Positions 1 through 11,326 are shown, numbered from the stretch's first letter. The stretch: DNA of 44,967 nucleotides from Prevotella sp. (GCA_017964785.1 JAGCRH010000053.1:1-44967); one strand, 5' to 3'. Numbers and translations: made by a program. The notes: generated by a model not told the origin, from the letters alone.

Positions 1-1
1 T

Positions 2-2728
2 GCCAATGTCAACACCAAGATCACTGACGAGCAGTATGAAGCACTCGTCAAGGAGTTCAAGGGCGACAAGGACGTGAAGACCCAGGCGAACAGGATCTTC
101 CCCAAGAAGGAGAAGAAGGAAAAGCCGAAACCCAAGGAGCCTGTGGTAGTGGAGACGGTGGCTAAGGAAGAGCCTCGCCAGTCATTCACCCCCTTAGGCA
201 AGATAGACCTTGACAGTCTTAATGGCAAGAAGACTGCGCCAGCAGCAAAGCCTGCCAAAGAGGATAAACCTGCACCTGCGACTGCTGTCGAGAGTCCGGT
301 GAAGGAAAAAGTGAAAGTTGAGGAAGTAAAGGAAAAAGAGGTCAAACCCGAGTCTGTGGCTGAGGTGAAGCCGGATATGCCGGAAACCCCGGAGAGTCCG
401 AATGTTCCGGAAGTGTCAGAGCAGCCAGAACCTCAAAAAGAGACAGAGAAGGCTCCTGAAGTCTTCAAGTTGAAGACCGAGCAGAAGGCTGCGCCCAACC
501 TCAATGTGGTTGGAAAGATCGACCTCGACTCGCTCAACCAGAGTACGCGTCCAAAGAAGAAGTCCAAGGAAGAGCGCCGTAAGGAGCGTGAGGAGAAACA
601 GGCTCAGTTGCACGGTGGCGCCAACGGTGAGAAACGGAAGCGCGAGCGTATCAAGGGCGGTAAGGAACGCGTGGATATCGAGGCTGCTGCCAACCAGGAC
701 AATGGCAAGAATAATAAGAAGAACAATAAGTCCAAGGGCGGTAACCAGAACTTCCAGGACAGCAATAACCAGCAGCAGGGCGGCAAGAAGAACAAGAAGA
801 ACCGTCCTGTGAAGCCACTCGAAGTGGATGACGAGGCTGTGGCCCGTCAGGTCAAGGAGACGCTGGCCCGTCTGACCTCGAAGAACCAGAACAAGAAAGG
901 TGCCAAGTACCGTCGTGAGAAGCGTGATGCCGTGGCTGAGCGCATGAACGAGGAGATGGCAGCAGAGGCAGCAGAGAGCAAGGTGCTGAAACTGACCGAG
1001 TTTGTGACGGTGTCTGAACTCGCCACCATGATGAACGTAGGTGTAAATCAGGTCATCGGTACCTGTATGAGCATCGGTATCATGGTGTCCATCAACCAGC
1101 GCTTAGATGCTGAGACCATCAATATCGTGGCTGAGGAATTTGGTTTTACCACTGAGTATGTGAGTGCTGAGGTGCAGAACGCCATCACAGAGGAGGAGGA
1201 CGACGAGAACGATCTCGTGACACGCGCTCCGATCGTTACGGTGATGGGACATGTTGACCACGGTAAGACTTCATTGCTCGACCACATCCGTAATACCAAC
1301 GTGATTGCCGGTGAGGCTGGTGGTATCACTCAGCATATCGGTGCCTACAACGTGAAACTGAAAGATGGTCATAGTATTACCTTCCTCGATACGCCAGGTC
1401 ACGAGGCCTTCACCGCTATGCGTGCCCGTGGTGCCCAGGTGACGGATATTGCTATCATCATCGTGGCTGCCGACGACTCCGTGATGCCTACCACCAAGGA
1501 GGCCATCGCCCATGCTCAGGCTGCCAATGTGCCGATGGTATTCGCCATCAACAAGATCGATAAGCCAGGTGCCAATCCCGATAAGATCCGTGAGGACTTA
1601 GCCAATATGAACCTCTTGGTAGAGGACTGGGGCGGTAAGTACCAGTGTCAGGAAATCTCAGCCAAGAAGGGTATCGGTGTCTATGAACTGTTGGAGAAGG
1701 TGTTGCTCGAAGCCGAGATGCTCGACTTGAAGGCAAACCCCAACCGCAAGGCTACCGGTTCCGTCATTGAGAGTTCACTCGACAAGGGTCGTGGCTATGT
1801 ATCTACCGTACTCGTGTCGAATGGTACCTTGAAGATTGGTGATGTTGTCATTGCAGGTACGGCCTGGGGTCGTGTGAAGGCGATGTTCAACGAACGTAAC
1901 CAGCGTATCGAACAGGCTGGTCCTGCCGAGCCCGCCATCATCCTTGGACTGAACGGTGCGCCTACCGCTGGTGACTCCTTCCACGTGATGGAGACGGAGC
2001 AGGAGGCTCGCGAAATCGCCAACAAACGTATCCAGTTGCAGCGTGAGCAGAGTCTGCGTACTACGACCAAACTCGGACTCGATGAGTTGTCACACCGTAT
2101 TGCTCTGGGTGAGTTCCATGAGTTGAACATCATTGTGAAGGGTGATACCGACGGTTCTATCGAGGCTCTGTCAGATTCCTTCATCAAACTCTCTACGGAG
2201 AAGGTACAGGTGAATGTGATCTCAAAGGCTGTGGGTCAGATCTCAGAGAACGATGTCATGCTGGCTTCGGCTTCCGAGGCGATTATCATCGGTTTCCAGG
2301 TGCGTCCTTCTGCCGATGCCCGTCGTGCTGCTGAGCGCGAAGGTGTCGAGATCAACACCTACTCTATCATCTACGATGCCATCGACGATGTGAAGCAGAC
2401 CATGCAGGGTATGCTCGACAAGGTGAAGAAGGAGGTGATCTCTGGTGAGATTGAGGTGAAGCAGGTGTTCAAGATATCGAAGGTGGGTACCGTTGCCGGT
2501 GGTCTGGTGACCGATGGTAAGGTACACAACAAGGATAAGGCCCGTGTGATCCGCGATGGTATCGTGATCCACACCGCTCCTATCGATGCCCTGAAACGCT
2601 ACAAGGATGATGCCAAGGAAGTGGCAACAGGCTTGGAGTGCGGTATCTCGCTGGTCAACTTCAACGACATCCAGGTAGGTGATATCATCGAGACCTTCAC
2701 AGAGATTGAGGTAGAACAGAAACTGTAA
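2..2728 (+). CDS. infB: Translation initiation factor IF-2 (5' end outside window)
   Basis: GTPase that delivers initiator fMet-tRNA to the 30S subunit and promotes subunit joining in the cytoplasm. The frame is open from base 2 and reads into the window, so the first few dozen codons lie upstream; the internal GTG at 74 is not the start. After a long Lys/Glu/Pro- and then Asn/Gln-rich linker (roughly the first 300 residues seen) comes the IF2 N-domain ([15 protein letters not shown]), then the G domain with G1 [10 protein letters not shown]3 DTPGHEAF, G4 NKID and G5 SAKK, followed by the beta-barrel and C-terminal domains. The long low-complexity linker is usual for Bacteroidota IF-2. Only 34 bases separate it from the next gene, which suggests that the phosphatase and suf genes are read from the same transcript. 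Identification is secure. Confidence 0.97.
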   Translation, partial: ANVNTKITDEQYEALVKEFKGDKDVKTQANRIFPKKEKKEKPKPKEPVVVETVAKEEPRQSFTPLGKIDLDSLNGKKTAPAAKPAKEDKPAPATAVESPVKEKVKVEEVKEKEVKPESVAEVKPDMPETPESPNVPEVSEQPEPQKETEKAPEVFKLKTEQKAAPNLNVVGKIDLDSLNQSTRPKKKSKEERRKEREEKQAQLHGGANGEKRKRERIKGGKERVDIEAAANQDNGKNNKKNNKSKGGNQNFQDSNNQQQGGKKNKKNRPVKPLEVDDEAVARQVKETLARLTSKNQNKKGAKYRREKRDAVAERMNEEMAAEAAESKVLKLTEFVTVSELATMMNVGVNQVIGTCMSIGIMVSINQRLDAETINIVAEEFGFTTEYVSAEVQNAITEEEDDENDLVTRAPIVTVMGHVDHGKTSLLDHIRNTNVIAGEAGGITQHIGAYNVKLKDGHSITFLDTPGHEAFTAMRARGAQVTDIAIIIVAADDSVMPTTKEAIAHAQAANVPMVFAINKIDKPGANPDKIREDLANMNLLVEDWGGKYQCQEISAKKGIGVYELLEKVLLEAEMLDLKANPNRKATGSVIESSLDKGRGYVSTVLVSNGTLKIGDVVIAGTAWGRVKAMFNERNQRIEQAGPAEPAIILGLNGAPTAGDSFHVMETEQEAREIANKRIQLQREQSLRTTTKLGLDELSHRIALGEFHELNIIVKGDTDGSIEALSDSFIKLSTEKVQVNVISKAVGQISENDVMLASASEAIIIGFQVRPSADARRAAEREGVEINTYSIIYDAIDDVKQTMQGMLDKVKKEVISGEIEVKQVFKISKVGTVAGGLVTDGKVHNKDKARVIRDGIVIHTAPIDALKRYKDDAKEVATGLECGISLVNFNDIQVGDIIETFTEIEVEQKL

Positions 2729-2762
2729 AAAGCGGAGCACATCCGACAAAGTATAAGAAGAA

Positions 2763-4748
2763 ATGAAGTTCTTTAAGAAAGACAAACGCCCTTATCCGAA
2801 ATCATTCTCGAAGCGGCTGACGTGGCGCATCACGCTCGTCATGTTTATCGTGATGGCGTTAGCTTCATATATTCTATACGAGATGTGCTATCAGTTGATA
2901 GTAGAAGGTTCAGAGTTGACGATGCGATATGTCCTCAAGTCAGAAAAACAATCTATTCATAGTACGATTTCTGAGATTAAGGCCGTCTCTGTCAACACTG
3001 CGCCTCAGATAGAGGAGAACCTCGATAAGCCTGAGAAACTCCATGCCATCATGAAACAGATGGTAGAGTTAAACCCCGCTATCCATAGTTGTGGCCTCAG
3101 TTTCATCGAAGACTATTATCCAGCCAAGGGACATCAGTACTGTCCCTATGCCTATCGCAAGGATAGCAGTGAGGTGGTTGTTAAGACGTTGGGTGACAAG
3201 AATCATGACTACCTGCATGAGGAATGGTTTACGAAAGCCCTTGCGTCAGAAGAGGGCTATTGGGCAAAGCCGTTTTTCGATGATATCGACCATACGACGC
3301 CTTTGGTGCCGTGGGTAATGCCTATCCATGACCGTCAGGGCAAGACTATAGCCGTATTAGGCGTTGACTTGGCATTGCAGTCGTTGAGAGAGGAATTATC
3401 TATCCAAGCATATAAGGAACAGATATTCAGTGGGATAAGTTCCCAGGCTTTGTCTATCTTTAACTTCGCCATCACCAAGGATGGTACCTATCTGATGCAC
3501 CCCGATAGTTGTCGTGTCATTAAGGAGAACTATTTTACCTTCTGCAATACCTCGTCGGATTCCTCTGACGATGAATTGGGTCGGGAAATGTGTGAAAACG
3601 AGGAAGGAGATATGTCATCTGTTAACATCGAAGACGAAGATCTCTATGTACGTTATAGGGCTATTCCTGATACCGATTGGTCTATTGCCATGGTTTGCTC
3701 TAACGCTCTGATAAATGGAGTAGCCAGTGTTTTAGGCATCCTCTTAGCACTCTTCTTTATGATTCCCAACTTGCTCGTCGTCATCTTTATGGGACGCCAT
3801 TTCGTGAAGAAAGCAGCCAAGCCCATACAGCAGTTGGCGGCATCGGCTGATGAGGTTGCCAAGGGTAATTTCAAGACACCATTGCCACCACTGAAGAGCC
3901 GCGATGAGATCCACCAGTTGCGCGACTCATTTGAGGGTATGCAACACTCTCTGACGACATATATAGATGAACTGAAAGAGACGACTGCCTCGAAGGCCGC
4001 TATCGAGAATGAACTGAAAGTGGCCCACGACATCCAGATGTCGATGCTTCCCAAGACCTTCCCACCCTACCCAGAGCGTGACGACGTGGATATCTACGGT
4101 AAGTTGATGCCTGCGAAGGATGTGGGTGGCGACCTCTTCGACTTCTATATCCGCGACGAGAAACTATTCTTCTGTATAGGTGATGTCTCAGGCAAGGGCG
4201 TTCCTGCTTCATTGGTGATGGCTATGACGCGTTCCCTGTTCCGAAATATCTCCCTGCACGTGTCTGAGCCGAATGTGATTGTGAAGGCGCTCAACGCAGC
4301 AGTGGCCGATGGGAACGAGACGAATATGTTCGTCACACTCTTCCTGGGTGTGCTCGACCTGCATACGGGTGTACTCCAATACTGTAATGCAGGACACGAC
4401 TCACCGCTGTTGATAGGAAAGGATGTCAGAACGCTGGATTGCGACTCAAACCTGCCCATCGGTGTGATAGGCGACTGGGCATTTTCGCGTCAGGAGATAC
4501 AACTGGAGTCGCAGACCACCATCTTCCTTTATACCGATGGTCTCAACGAGGCAGAAGACAGTATGCACGCCCAGTTTGGTGAGAGTCGTATCATCCGTGT
4601 GGCAGAGTCACAGTTGGTTGATGGACCTGTAAAGCCTGACACTATTGTCACTCAGATGGAAGAGGCTGTCCATCACTTCGTCGATGAGGCTGAGCAGAGC
4701 GACGACCTGACGATGCTCGCCATCAAATATATAAAGAATGGATCATAA
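2763..4748 (+). CDS. Membrane sensor PP2C/SpoIIE-type serine phosphatase
   Basis: 661 aa. An N-terminal transmembrane segment (about 22-45) is followed by an extracytoplasmic Cache-like sensor region (about 50-315), a second transmembrane segment (about 318-343), a HAMP domain (about 343-400) and a SpoIIE/PP2C phosphatase domain (about 415-655). Phosphatase motifs are intact: [38 protein letters not shown] and SDDLTMLAI, covering the metal-binding aspartates. The family dephosphorylates Ser/Thr on regulators such as anti-anti-sigma (STAS) proteins in response to an external signal. No STAS or anti-sigma partner is seen in this window. The gene lies between infB and sufB; its last 11 bases overlap the sufB start, so the two are probably translationally coupled. 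The ligand and target are unknown. Confidence 0.9.
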   Translation: MKFFKKDKRPYPKSFSKRLTWRITLVMFIVMALASYILYEMCYQLIVEGSELTMRYVLKSEKQSIHSTISEIKAVSVNTAPQIEENLDKPEKLHAIMKQMVELNPAIHSCGLSFIEDYYPAKGHQYCPYAYRKDSSEVVVKTLGDKNHDYLHEEWFTKALASEEGYWAKPFFDDIDHTTPLVPWVMPIHDRQGKTIAVLGVDLALQSLREELSIQAYKEQIFSGISSQALSIFNFAITKDGTYLMHPDSCRVIKENYFTFCNTSSDSSDDELGREMCENEEGDMSSVNIEDEDLYVRYRAIPDTDWSIAMVCSNALINGVASVLGILLALFFMIPNLLVVIFMGRHFVKKAAKPIQQLAASADEVAKGNFKTPLPPLKSRDEIHQLRDSFEGMQHSLTTYIDELKETTASKAAIENELKVAHDIQMSMLPKTFPPYPERDDVDIYGKLMPAKDVGGDLFDFYIRDEKLFFCIGDVSGKGVPASLVMAMTRSLFRNISLHVSEPNVIVKALNAAVADGNETNMFVTLFLGVLDLHTGVLQYCNAGHDSPLLIGKDVRTLDCDSNLPIGVIGDWAFSRQEIQLESQTTIFLYTDGLNEAEDSMHAQFGESRIIRVAESQLVDGPVKPDTIVTQMEEAVHHFVDEAEQSDDLTMLAIKYIKNGS

Positions 4749-6189
4749 GGACAATAACGAGTATGTGCGCAGTATTGCCGAACAGAAATATGAGTTTGGC
4801 TTTACGACGGATGTACATACGGATATCATAGAGAAAGGTCTCAACGAGGATGTCGTCCGACTCATCTCTCAGAAGAAAGGGGAGCCGGAGTGGATGCTTG
4901 AATTCCGATTGAAAGCCTTCCGCTACTGGAAAGAACAGACGGAGCCCCAATGGGGACATGTCCATGTGCCTCCCATCGACTATCAGGCCATCTCCTACTA
5001 TGCCGACCCCATGGCGAAAAAGCCGAAGGGCGACGGGAAGATTGACCCAGAACTCGAAAAGACTTTTGATAAGTTAGGCATCCCCCTTGAAGAGCGTCTT
5101 GCCCTCAGTGGCAATACTGCAGTCGATGCCATCATGGACTCCGTGAGTGTAAAGACCACCTTCAAGGAGAAACTCCGTGAAAAAGGTGTCATCTTCTGTT
5201 CCATTGGCGATGCCATCAAGGAGCACCCTGATTTGGTGCGCCAGTATCTGGGTACGGTGGTGCCTTACAAGGATAATTTCTTTGCTGCCCTCAACTCAGC
5301 CGTTTTCAGCGACGGGTCGTTTGTGTATATTCCCAAAGGGGTGCGTTGTCCGATGGAACTCAGCAGTTATTTCCGCATCAATGCTAGGAATACAGGTCAG
5401 TTTGAACGCACGCTTATCATTGCGGATGATGATGCCTATGTCTCTTATCTCGAAGGCTGTACAGCCCCCATGCGTGACGAGAACCAACTGCATGCCGCTA
5501 TCGTGGAGATCATCGTGATGAATCGGGCTGAGGTGAAGTACTCCACCGTTCAGAACTGGTATCCTGGCGATGAGAACGGTAAAGGTGGTGTACTCAACCT
5601 TGTGACGAAACGTGGCGACTTACGTGGTGTTGACTCCAAACTCTCGTGGACACAGGTCGAGACGGGCTCTGCCATCACGTGGAAATACCCCTCATGTATC
5701 ATGCGTGGCGACAATTCTCAGGCGGAGTTCTATTCCGTCGCTGTGACCAACAACTACCAAGAGGCAGATACAGGCACGAAGATGATTCATATCGGTAAGA
5801 ACACCAAGTCGACGATTATCTCGAAGGGTATCTCCGCTGGTCACTCCCAGAACTCATATCGTGGTCTTGTTCGTGCCGCAGCAACGGCAGATAATGCCCG
5901 CAACTATTCTTCTTGCGACTCGCTGCTCTTGGGCTCCAACTGTGGCGCCCATACCTTCCCCTATATGGATGTGCACAACGATACAGCCATCTTCGAACAC
6001 GAGGCTACTACCTCGAAAATCTCAGAAGACCAACTCTTCTACTGCAACCAGCGGGGCATCCCCACAGAACAGGCTGTAGGCCTCATCGTCAATGGCTACG
6101 CCAAGGAAGTACTCCAAAAACTCCCCATGGAGTTTGCCGTCGAGGCTCAGAAACTATTAAGTGTATCATTAGAAGGAACCGTAGGATAA
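4738..6189 (+). CDS. sufB: Fe-S cluster assembly scaffold SufB
   Basis: 483 aa, normal length. SufB forms the SufBC2D complex on which Fe-S clusters are built from sulfur delivered by SufS. By position from the conserved C-terminal EHEATTSKI motif, the Cys in SSCDSLL (residue 393) matches the sulfur-accepting Cys405 of E. coli SufB, and the Glu of EHEA matches Glu434. The right-handed beta-helix core and the [13 protein letters not shown] helix are also present. The ATG lies inside the end of the upstream phosphatase gene (11-base overlap), and sufC follows four bases after the stop. No promoter is visible directly upstream, so transcription from the infB operon is inferred. Confidence 0.97.
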   Translation: MDHKDNNEYVRSIAEQKYEFGFTTDVHTDIIEKGLNEDVVRLISQKKGEPEWMLEFRLKAFRYWKEQTEPQWGHVHVPPIDYQAISYYADPMAKKPKGDGKIDPELEKTFDKLGIPLEERLALSGNTAVDAIMDSVSVKTTFKEKLREKGVIFCSIGDAIKEHPDLVRQYLGTVVPYKDNFFAALNSAVFSDGSFVYIPKGVRCPMELSSYFRINARNTGQFERTLIIADDDAYVSYLEGCTAPMRDENQLHAAIVEIIVMNRAEVKYSTVQNWYPGDENGKGGVLNLVTKRGDLRGVDSKLSWTQVETGSAITWKYPSCIMRGDNSQAEFYSVAVTNNYQEADTGTKMIHIGKNTKSTIISKGISAGHSQNSYRGLVRAAATADNARNYSSCDSLLLGSNCGAHTFPYMDVHNDTAIFEHEATTSKISEDQLFYCNQRGIPTEQAVGLIVNGYAKEVLQKLPMEFAVEAQKLLSVSLEGTVG

Positions 6190-6193
6190 AGAT

Positions 6194-6948
<755 letters not shown>

Positions 6949-6949
<1 letters not shown>

Positions 6950-8316
6950 TGGGTAGCGAGCAACAATACATAGACCTGTACGAGCAGTGTCGCACGATGA
7001 TTTGTGCGCATAGCAGCGACGTCATGAATAGCGTGCGCGATGAGGCTTTCGAGCATTTCAAGGCGCAGGGTTTCCCGTCGAAAAAGGTGGAGCGCTACAA
7101 GTATACTGACATGCAGCAACTCTTTGCGCCTGACTATGGATTGAACCTCAATCGTCTCCAAATTCCCGTCGACCCCTATAACGCTTTCCGCTGCGATGTG
7201 CCCAATCTGAGTACAAGCCTTTATTTTGTGGTCAACGATATGTTTTATCATGACGATAAGCCCAAAGGCCATTTGCCTGAGGGTGTCATTGTGGGGTCGC
7301 TGTGCGATCATCCTGAACTTGTGGCTAAGTACTATTCGAAACTTGCTAAGACGAGTGAGGATGCCATCACAGCCCTCAACACCATGTTTGCACAGGATGG
7401 ACTCTATGTCTATGTGCCTCGAAATGTGAAAGTCGATCGTGCCATTCAAGTCATCAACATTTTGAAGGCACCAGGTAATCTCTCACCTCTCACCTCTCAC
7501 CCCTCACCTCTAAATATTATGGTGAACCGTCGTGTGCTCATCATCCTTGAAGAGGGTGCAGAAATCAAGATGCTCTTCTGTGACCATGCTGCTGATGATA
7601 GGAATTTCCTTGCTACACAGGTCATCGAGGCCTACGTAGGCGAGAATGCCTCACTCGACCTCTATTGCATGGAGGAGACGCACCATAAGAATGTCCGTGT
7701 GAGTAATGTCTATATCGACCAGCAGGCCAACAGTCGTGTGAACCACAATGTCATCACCCTCCATAATGGCATCACCCGCAACAAACTCGACCTTACCTTC
7801 TCTGGCGAGGGTGCCGAGTGCCAGTGTTATGGTTGTGTGATTGCAGACAAACAGCAGCATGTGGATAACAACACGCTGATCACCCATCGTGTGCCTCACT
7901 GTACCTCAAACGAACTCTACAAATATGTGCTCGACGATAAGGCTGTTGGCGCTTTTGCTGGAAAGGTCTTGGTAGAGCATGGTGCTCAGAAGACCACCTC
8001 ACAGATGACCAATCAGAACCTCACTGCCACAAAGGAGGCCCGTATGTACACCCAGCCCATGCTCGAAATCTATGCTGACGATGTGAAGTGTGCGCATGGC
8101 TCGACTGTTGGCCAACTCAACGATGCGGCCCTCTTCTATATGCGTCAACGGGGCATTTCACTCGAAGAAGCCAAACTCTTGTTGCAGAACGCCTTCATCA
8201 ACGAGGTCATCGACCACATGGCGCTCGAACCCCTCCGTGATCGCCTCCACTACCTCGTAGAGAAGCGCTTTCGTGGTGAACTCAACAAATGCTCAGGTTG
8301 CAGACTCTGTAAATAA
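6949..8316 (+). CDS. sufD: Fe-S assembly protein SufD with repeat-encoded insertion
   Basis: 455 aa from the ATG that overlaps the sufC stop; a GTG three bases earlier is a possible but less likely start. SufD pairs with SufB and SufC2 and is needed for iron entry. The conserved AHGST motif (His about 383) corresponds to the functional His360 of E. coli SufD, and the C-terminal FYMRQRGIS helix is present. Unusually, residues of the sequence NLSPLTSHPSPLN (bases 7480-7511) are encoded by a tandem heptamer repeat placed between the N-terminal helical domain and the beta-helix, just before MVNRRVLIILEEGAE. The protein remains in frame and all core motifs are kept, so it is probably functional. 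The C-terminus GCRLCK carries two extra cysteines. Confidence 0.95.
7480..7511 (+). repeat. CTCTCAC heptamer repeat inside sufD
   Basis: About four tandem copies of the heptamer CTCTCAC/CTCACCT, one with a C substitution, lie in frame and encode SPLTSHPSPL at a domain boundary of SufD. The same motif recurs at 18201-18234, 25701-25734 and 36690-36722. Confidence 0.9.
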
Positions 8317-8352
8317 AAAAGGAGGCTCACTCTGTGAAGTGAACCCCCTTGT
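8317..8352. terminator. Probable bidirectional terminator after sufD
   Basis: An A-run, then an imperfect stem (AAGGAGGCTCAC against GTGAACCCCCTT, two mismatches, 8-base loop), then T-rich DNA. It lies between the convergent ends of sufD and the secreted-protein gene, so it could serve both. Confidence 0.6.
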
Positions 8353-8367
8353 TTGTATTTTGCCCGA

Positions 8368-9144
8368 TTACTTTACAATCGTCTTTTTGCCGTCTTGGAT
8401 GCGGATACCCTTGGCATTCTTGGAGGTCTTGTGACCCTGAAGGTCGTAGGAGTCGCTACCAGTAGTATTGTTCAGTTTAACGCCTAAGATGGCAGTTACC
8501 TCACCGTTGTTGGCGGCATGCTGGATCTTCAAGTCACTGGCCGATGCAGCCTGCTCCACCCAAGTGAAACCACAGCGTGTGGGCAGGAAGGTTTTATCTG
8601 CCTCAGTCCTCACAAGCACGCTTTCCAGTGGTGTCACATCCTGCTTTGAAGGAATGCCATAACGTCCCACCTTCTCCATGCTCTCCCAACTGCTGCCGAA
8701 AGTCACGATGTTGCCCTTGTTGTCAGTCATACGAATAGCCTTGAGTTCTGGGTCGAAGTTCAGGACATCAGTGTTCTTTACCCTCAGATACTGTGCTGTG
8801 GGTGAGTAGACCAGATAAGGTACGCCTGCCTGAATGCCTTCATCTGTGCAGTCCACAAAAATGAGGTTCAGTGTTGCACCCTCCTGTTGGATACCTGCCA
8901 GACGCTCCACCCTCAGGTCTTTGGCAGCAACTGCCACTTGCTCAGCCGTCAGGGAGAAAGGCAGACAGAGGGTATTGTAACCTGCATAGAAATAGCGATT
9001 CAACTGGATGGTCTGCTCGCTGTTCTGCATCAACTCTATATCCAGTTTTGAGGAACTGGCATAGATGTTCTTCACTCTGTTTTGTGCAAGGGCCGTCGTA
9101 CTCAGGCCCATTGCCAAAATCACTAAAAGTACTAGTTGTTTCAT
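8368..9144 (-). CDS. Small secreted protein with Prevotella-type C-terminal tail
   Basis: 258 aa from the ATG at 9144; the longer frame to 9189 would run into the promoter. A clear signal peptide (MKQLVLLVILAMGLSTTALAQ) ends in AQ. The mature part contains NRYFYAGYNTLCLPFSLTAEQV, a motif type I recognise from modular surface proteins of Prevotella, and ends with a conserved-looking tail (YDLQGHKTSKNAKGIRIQDG and a basic KKTIVK end). No enzyme motif is visible. It stands alone between sufD and sufS on the opposite strand, with its own promoter, and so interrupts what is often a continuous suf cluster. Function unknown; an extracellular or surface-attached role is inferred from the signal peptide and tail. 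Confidence 0.75.
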   Translation of the reverse strand: MKQLVLLVILAMGLSTTALAQNRVKNIYASSSKLDIELMQNSEQTIQLNRYFYAGYNTLCLPFSLTAEQVAVAAKDLRVERLAGIQQEGATLNLIFVDCTDEGIQAGVPYLVYSPTAQYLRVKNTDVLNFDPELKAIRMTDNKGNIVTFGSSWESMEKVGRYGIPSKQDVTPLESVLVRTEADKTFLPTRCGFTWVEQAASASDLKIQHAANNGEVTAILGVKLNNTTGSDSYDLQGHKTSKNAKGIRIQDGKKTIVK

Positions 9145-9175
9145 ACGCAATAAGTTTATAAGTTTGGTCTGGGTG

Positions 9176-9206
9176 CAAAGATAGTACAAATCGAGTAAAT
9201 AACCAA
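9176..9206 (-). promoter_or_regulatory. Bacteroidota-type promoter of the secreted-protein gene
   Basis: On the minus strand, TATCTTTG (9176-9183) is preceded at a 20-base spacing by TTG (9204-9206). Predicted transcription starts a few bases downstream, giving a leader of roughly 25 bases before the ATG at 9144. Confidence 0.75.
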
Positions 9207-9254
9207 ATATTTTTTGAGTTTTTTCGAGATGCGGCCTGTTTTCGACGTTCGAGC

Positions 9255-9345
9255 CTGTGTCAGTACTGATACCAGCGCACTGCAGTACGTCCTAAGGCGC
9301 ACTCGAGTGCGCAAGTATACGCACTATGACATTCTTACGATCGTT
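9255..9345. repeat. Cluster of palindromes upstream of sufS
   Basis: In the 266-base gap between two divergent promoters lie TCAGTACTGA (9260-9269), ACTGCAGT within an imperfect GCGCACTGCAGTACGT element, and a perfect 16-base palindrome GCGCACTCGAGTGCGC (9297-9312). The second and third elements resemble each other. No ORF or known RNA is seen here. Possible roles are operators, a cruciform, or decayed mobile palindromes; I cannot choose among them. Confidence 0.6.
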
Positions 9346-9360
9346 TTTCAACGGAATTAT

Positions 9361-9391
9361 TTGGTAGGATAATATCTTTTTTGTATTTTTG
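9361..9391 (+). promoter_or_regulatory. sufS promoter
   Basis: TTG (9361-9363), a 20-base spacer and TATTTTTG (9384-9391) fit the Bacteroidota primary sigma consensus. The sufS ATG at 9411 follows after a short leader. Confidence 0.75.
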
Positions 9392-9410
9392 CAACCTAAA
9401 ATACGCAAAT

Positions 9411-10685
9411 ATGTACAATACAAATAAGGTGCGCGAGGATTTCCCGATTCTGGGACGAGAGGTATATGGCAAGCCGCTGGTCTATCTCGACAATGCAGCG
9501 ACGACGCAGAAGCCGCTGTGTGTGCTTGATGCGATGAGGGACGAGTACCTCAATGTGAATGCCAATGTGCATCGTGGGGTGCACTACCTGAGTCAGCAGG
9601 CAACAGACCTGCACGAGGCGGCTCGTGAAAAGGTGCGCGAGTTTATCAATGCCAAAAAGACGGAGGAGATTGTGTTTACACGTGGTACGACAGAGGCTAT
9701 TAATCTGGTGGCCTCGTCGTTCTGCGAGAGTCAGATGCAGGCAGGCGACGAAGTAATCGTCACGGAGATGGAGCACCACTCGAACATCGTTTCGTGGCAG
9801 TTGCAGGCGATGAAACGGGGGATAGTGGTGAAGCATATCCCCATTACGGACGATGGAAGACTCGATCTCTCACTTCTCACCTCTTTCCTCACACCTCTTA
9901 CAAAAATCATCAGCGTGGCGCATGTGAGTAATGTGCTGGGGACGATTAATCCTGTGGAGGAGATTATCCGTATCGCCCACGAGCATGGCATTCCCGTATT
10001 AGTAGACGGTGCCCAGAGTGCGCCACACTTCCAAGTAGATGTGCAGGCGATGGACTGCGACTTCTTCGCTTTCAGCGGACACAAGATGTACGGGCCAACG
10101 GGTATCGGTGTGCTCTATGGCAAAGAGGAATGGCTCGAAAAACTGCCTCCCTATCAGGGCGGAGGTGAGATGATCGACAAGGTGACGTGGGAAAAAACCA
10201 CCTTCGAGCGTCTGCCGTTTAAGTTTGAGGCTGGCACACCTGACTATATTGCGACCCACGGACTGGCTAAGGCCATCGAGTATATCCAGGCACTTGGCTT
10301 CGACGCCATCCAACAGCATGAGCAGAAACTCACCCGCTACTGTATGGAGCAGTTGCAGACCATCGAAGGGATGAAAATCTACGGGCCGAGCACACTGGGG
10401 TCAGGAACCTCTGTGCACTGCTGGAGTGCACAGAGGTTCCTGACCCCAGTGTGCTCTCGCGACGCTGTTGTTTCGTTTAACGTGGGTGATATCCACCACT
10501 TGGATATGGGAACGCTCTTGGATCGCTTAGGCATTGCTGTACGTACGGGCCACCACTGTGCCCAGCCCCTGATGGATCGTCTGGGTATCTCTGGCACCGT
10601 CCGTGCTTCGTTTGCGCTCTATAATACGAAGGAAGAAGTAGATACCCTCGTGGCAGGCATCCGAAGAGTCAGTCAGATGTTTTAG
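9411..10685 (+). CDS. sufS: Cysteine desulfurase SufS with palindromic insertion
   Basis: 424 aa from the ATG at 9411; an earlier in-frame start would overlap the -7 element. This PLP enzyme converts cysteine to alanine and passes persulfide sulfur to the SufBC2D scaffold. The PLP lysine is K225 in [10 protein letters not shown] and the catalytic cysteine is C383 in [11 protein letters not shown], the SufS-type active-site loop. Two oddities are visible. First, [12 protein letters not shown] (bases 9865-9900) looks like a decayed copy of the heptamer repeat. Second, between KIYGP and AVVSFNVGD the protein has about 20 extra residues encoded almost entirely by a perfect inverted repeat (10388-10456). 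Reading frame and catalytic residues are intact. rnhB starts 2 bases after the stop. Confidence 0.95.
   Translation: MYNTNKVREDFPILGREVYGKPLVYLDNAATTQKPLCVLDAMRDEYLNVNANVHRGVHYLSQQATDLHEAAREKVREFINAKKTEEIVFTRGTTEAINLVASSFCESQMQAGDEVIVTEMEHHSNIVSWQLQAMKRGIVVKHIPITDDGRLDLSLLTSFLTPLTKIISVAHVSNVLGTINPVEEIIRIAHEHGIPVLVDGAQSAPHFQVDVQAMDCDFFAFSGHKMYGPTGIGVLYGKEEWLEKLPPYQGGGEMIDKVTWEKTTFERLPFKFEAGTPDYIATHGLAKAIEYIQALGFDAIQQHEQKLTRYCMEQLQTIEGMKIYGPSTLGSGTSVHCWSAQRFLTPVCSRDAVVSFNVGDIHHLDMGTLLDRLGIAVRTGHHCAQPLMDRLGISGTVRASFALYNTKEEVDTLVAGIRRVSQMF
10388..10456. repeat. Perfect 32-bp inverted repeat inside sufS
   Basis: Arms at 10388-10419 and 10425-10456 are exact reverse complements with a 5-base loop (GCTGG). 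The left arm contains GGGGTCAGGAACCTCTGTGC. The element is in frame and adds about 20 residues (core [13 protein letters not shown]) just before the strand leading to the active-site cysteine. It resembles a mobile palindromic element (REP-like) inserted into a coding region; no transposase is seen nearby. Confidence 0.95.
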
Positions 10686-10687
10686 GT

Positions 10688-11326
10688 ATGTTGTTAAATC
10701 ATTATTACGAAGGCAAGATTGAGGCAGGCTGCGACGAGGCTGGTCGAGGCTGCCTGGCAGGCAGCGTGTATGCAGCGGCTGTCATCCTGCCACCAGACTA
10801 CCAAAACGAACTCCTCAACGACTCGAAGCAACTGACAGAGAAGCGTCGTTACGAACTCCGTGAGATCATCGAGCGTGATGCTGTGGCCTGGGCAGTAGGT
10901 ATCGTGACACCTGAGGAGATTGACAAGATCAATATCCTGAATGCCTCGATACTCGCAATGCACCGAGCCTTAGACCAACTCAAAGTGCGCCCAGAGGCCA
11001 TCATCGTGGATGGCAACCGCTTCAAACCCTACTATCCACCATCACCCAACACCCATCACCCAACACCCATCATCCATACCACCATTGTGAAGGGCGACGG
11101 GAAGTATCTCTCCATTGCTGCAGCGAGCATCCTCGCCAAGACCTATCGAGATGACTATATGAATGGTCTCGCAAAAGAATATCCCCAGTACGACTGGCTG
11201 TCGAACAAGGGCTATCCCACGAAGAAGCATCGTGAGGCGATCAAACAATATGGTATTACCCCCTATCACCGCAAGAGTTACAACCTTTTAGGCGATGGTC
11301 AATTGTCTCTTGACTTCGATTTTTAG
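10688..11326 (+). CDS. rnhB: Ribonuclease HII with repeat-encoded insertion
   Basis: 212 aa. Removes RNA from RNA-DNA hybrids, including single ribonucleotides in DNA. The N-terminal [14 protein letters not shown] motif supplies the catalytic Asp-Glu pair, IIVDGNRF and [20 protein letters not shown] are typical, and the [20 protein letters not shown] region is complete. Between RFKPY and TIVKGDG about 14 residues ([14 protein letters not shown]) are encoded by two copies of a 14-base repeat. The enzyme is otherwise normal. It lies directly behind sufS and probably shares its transcript. Confidence 0.96.
   Translation: MLLNHYYEGKIEAGCDEAGRGCLAGSVYAAAVILPPDYQNELLNDSKQLTEKRRYELREIIERDAVAWAVGIVTPEEIDKINILNASILAMHRALDQLKVRPEAIIVDGNRFKPYYPPSPNTHHPTPIIHTTIVKGDGKYLSIAAASILAKTYRDDYMNGLAKEYPQYDWLSNKGYPTKKHREAIKQYGITPYHRKSYNLLGDGQLSLDFDF
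11036..11082 (+). repeat. CCATCACCCAACAC repeat inside rnhB
   Basis: Two exact copies of a 14-base unit plus partial copies, C-rich on this strand and so G-rich and C-free on the other. In frame within rnhB; belongs to the same style of dispersed C-poor repeats seen elsewhere in the window. Confidence 0.88.

Noticed and set aside
9381-9410. Longer N-terminus for SufS (in-frame start in the promoter)
   Set aside because: It would begin at the -7 element; the ATG at 9411 matches the family N-terminus.
10388-10456. Transcription terminator
   Set aside because: Although a strong hairpin, it lies mid-gene in an intact frame and has no T-run after it.
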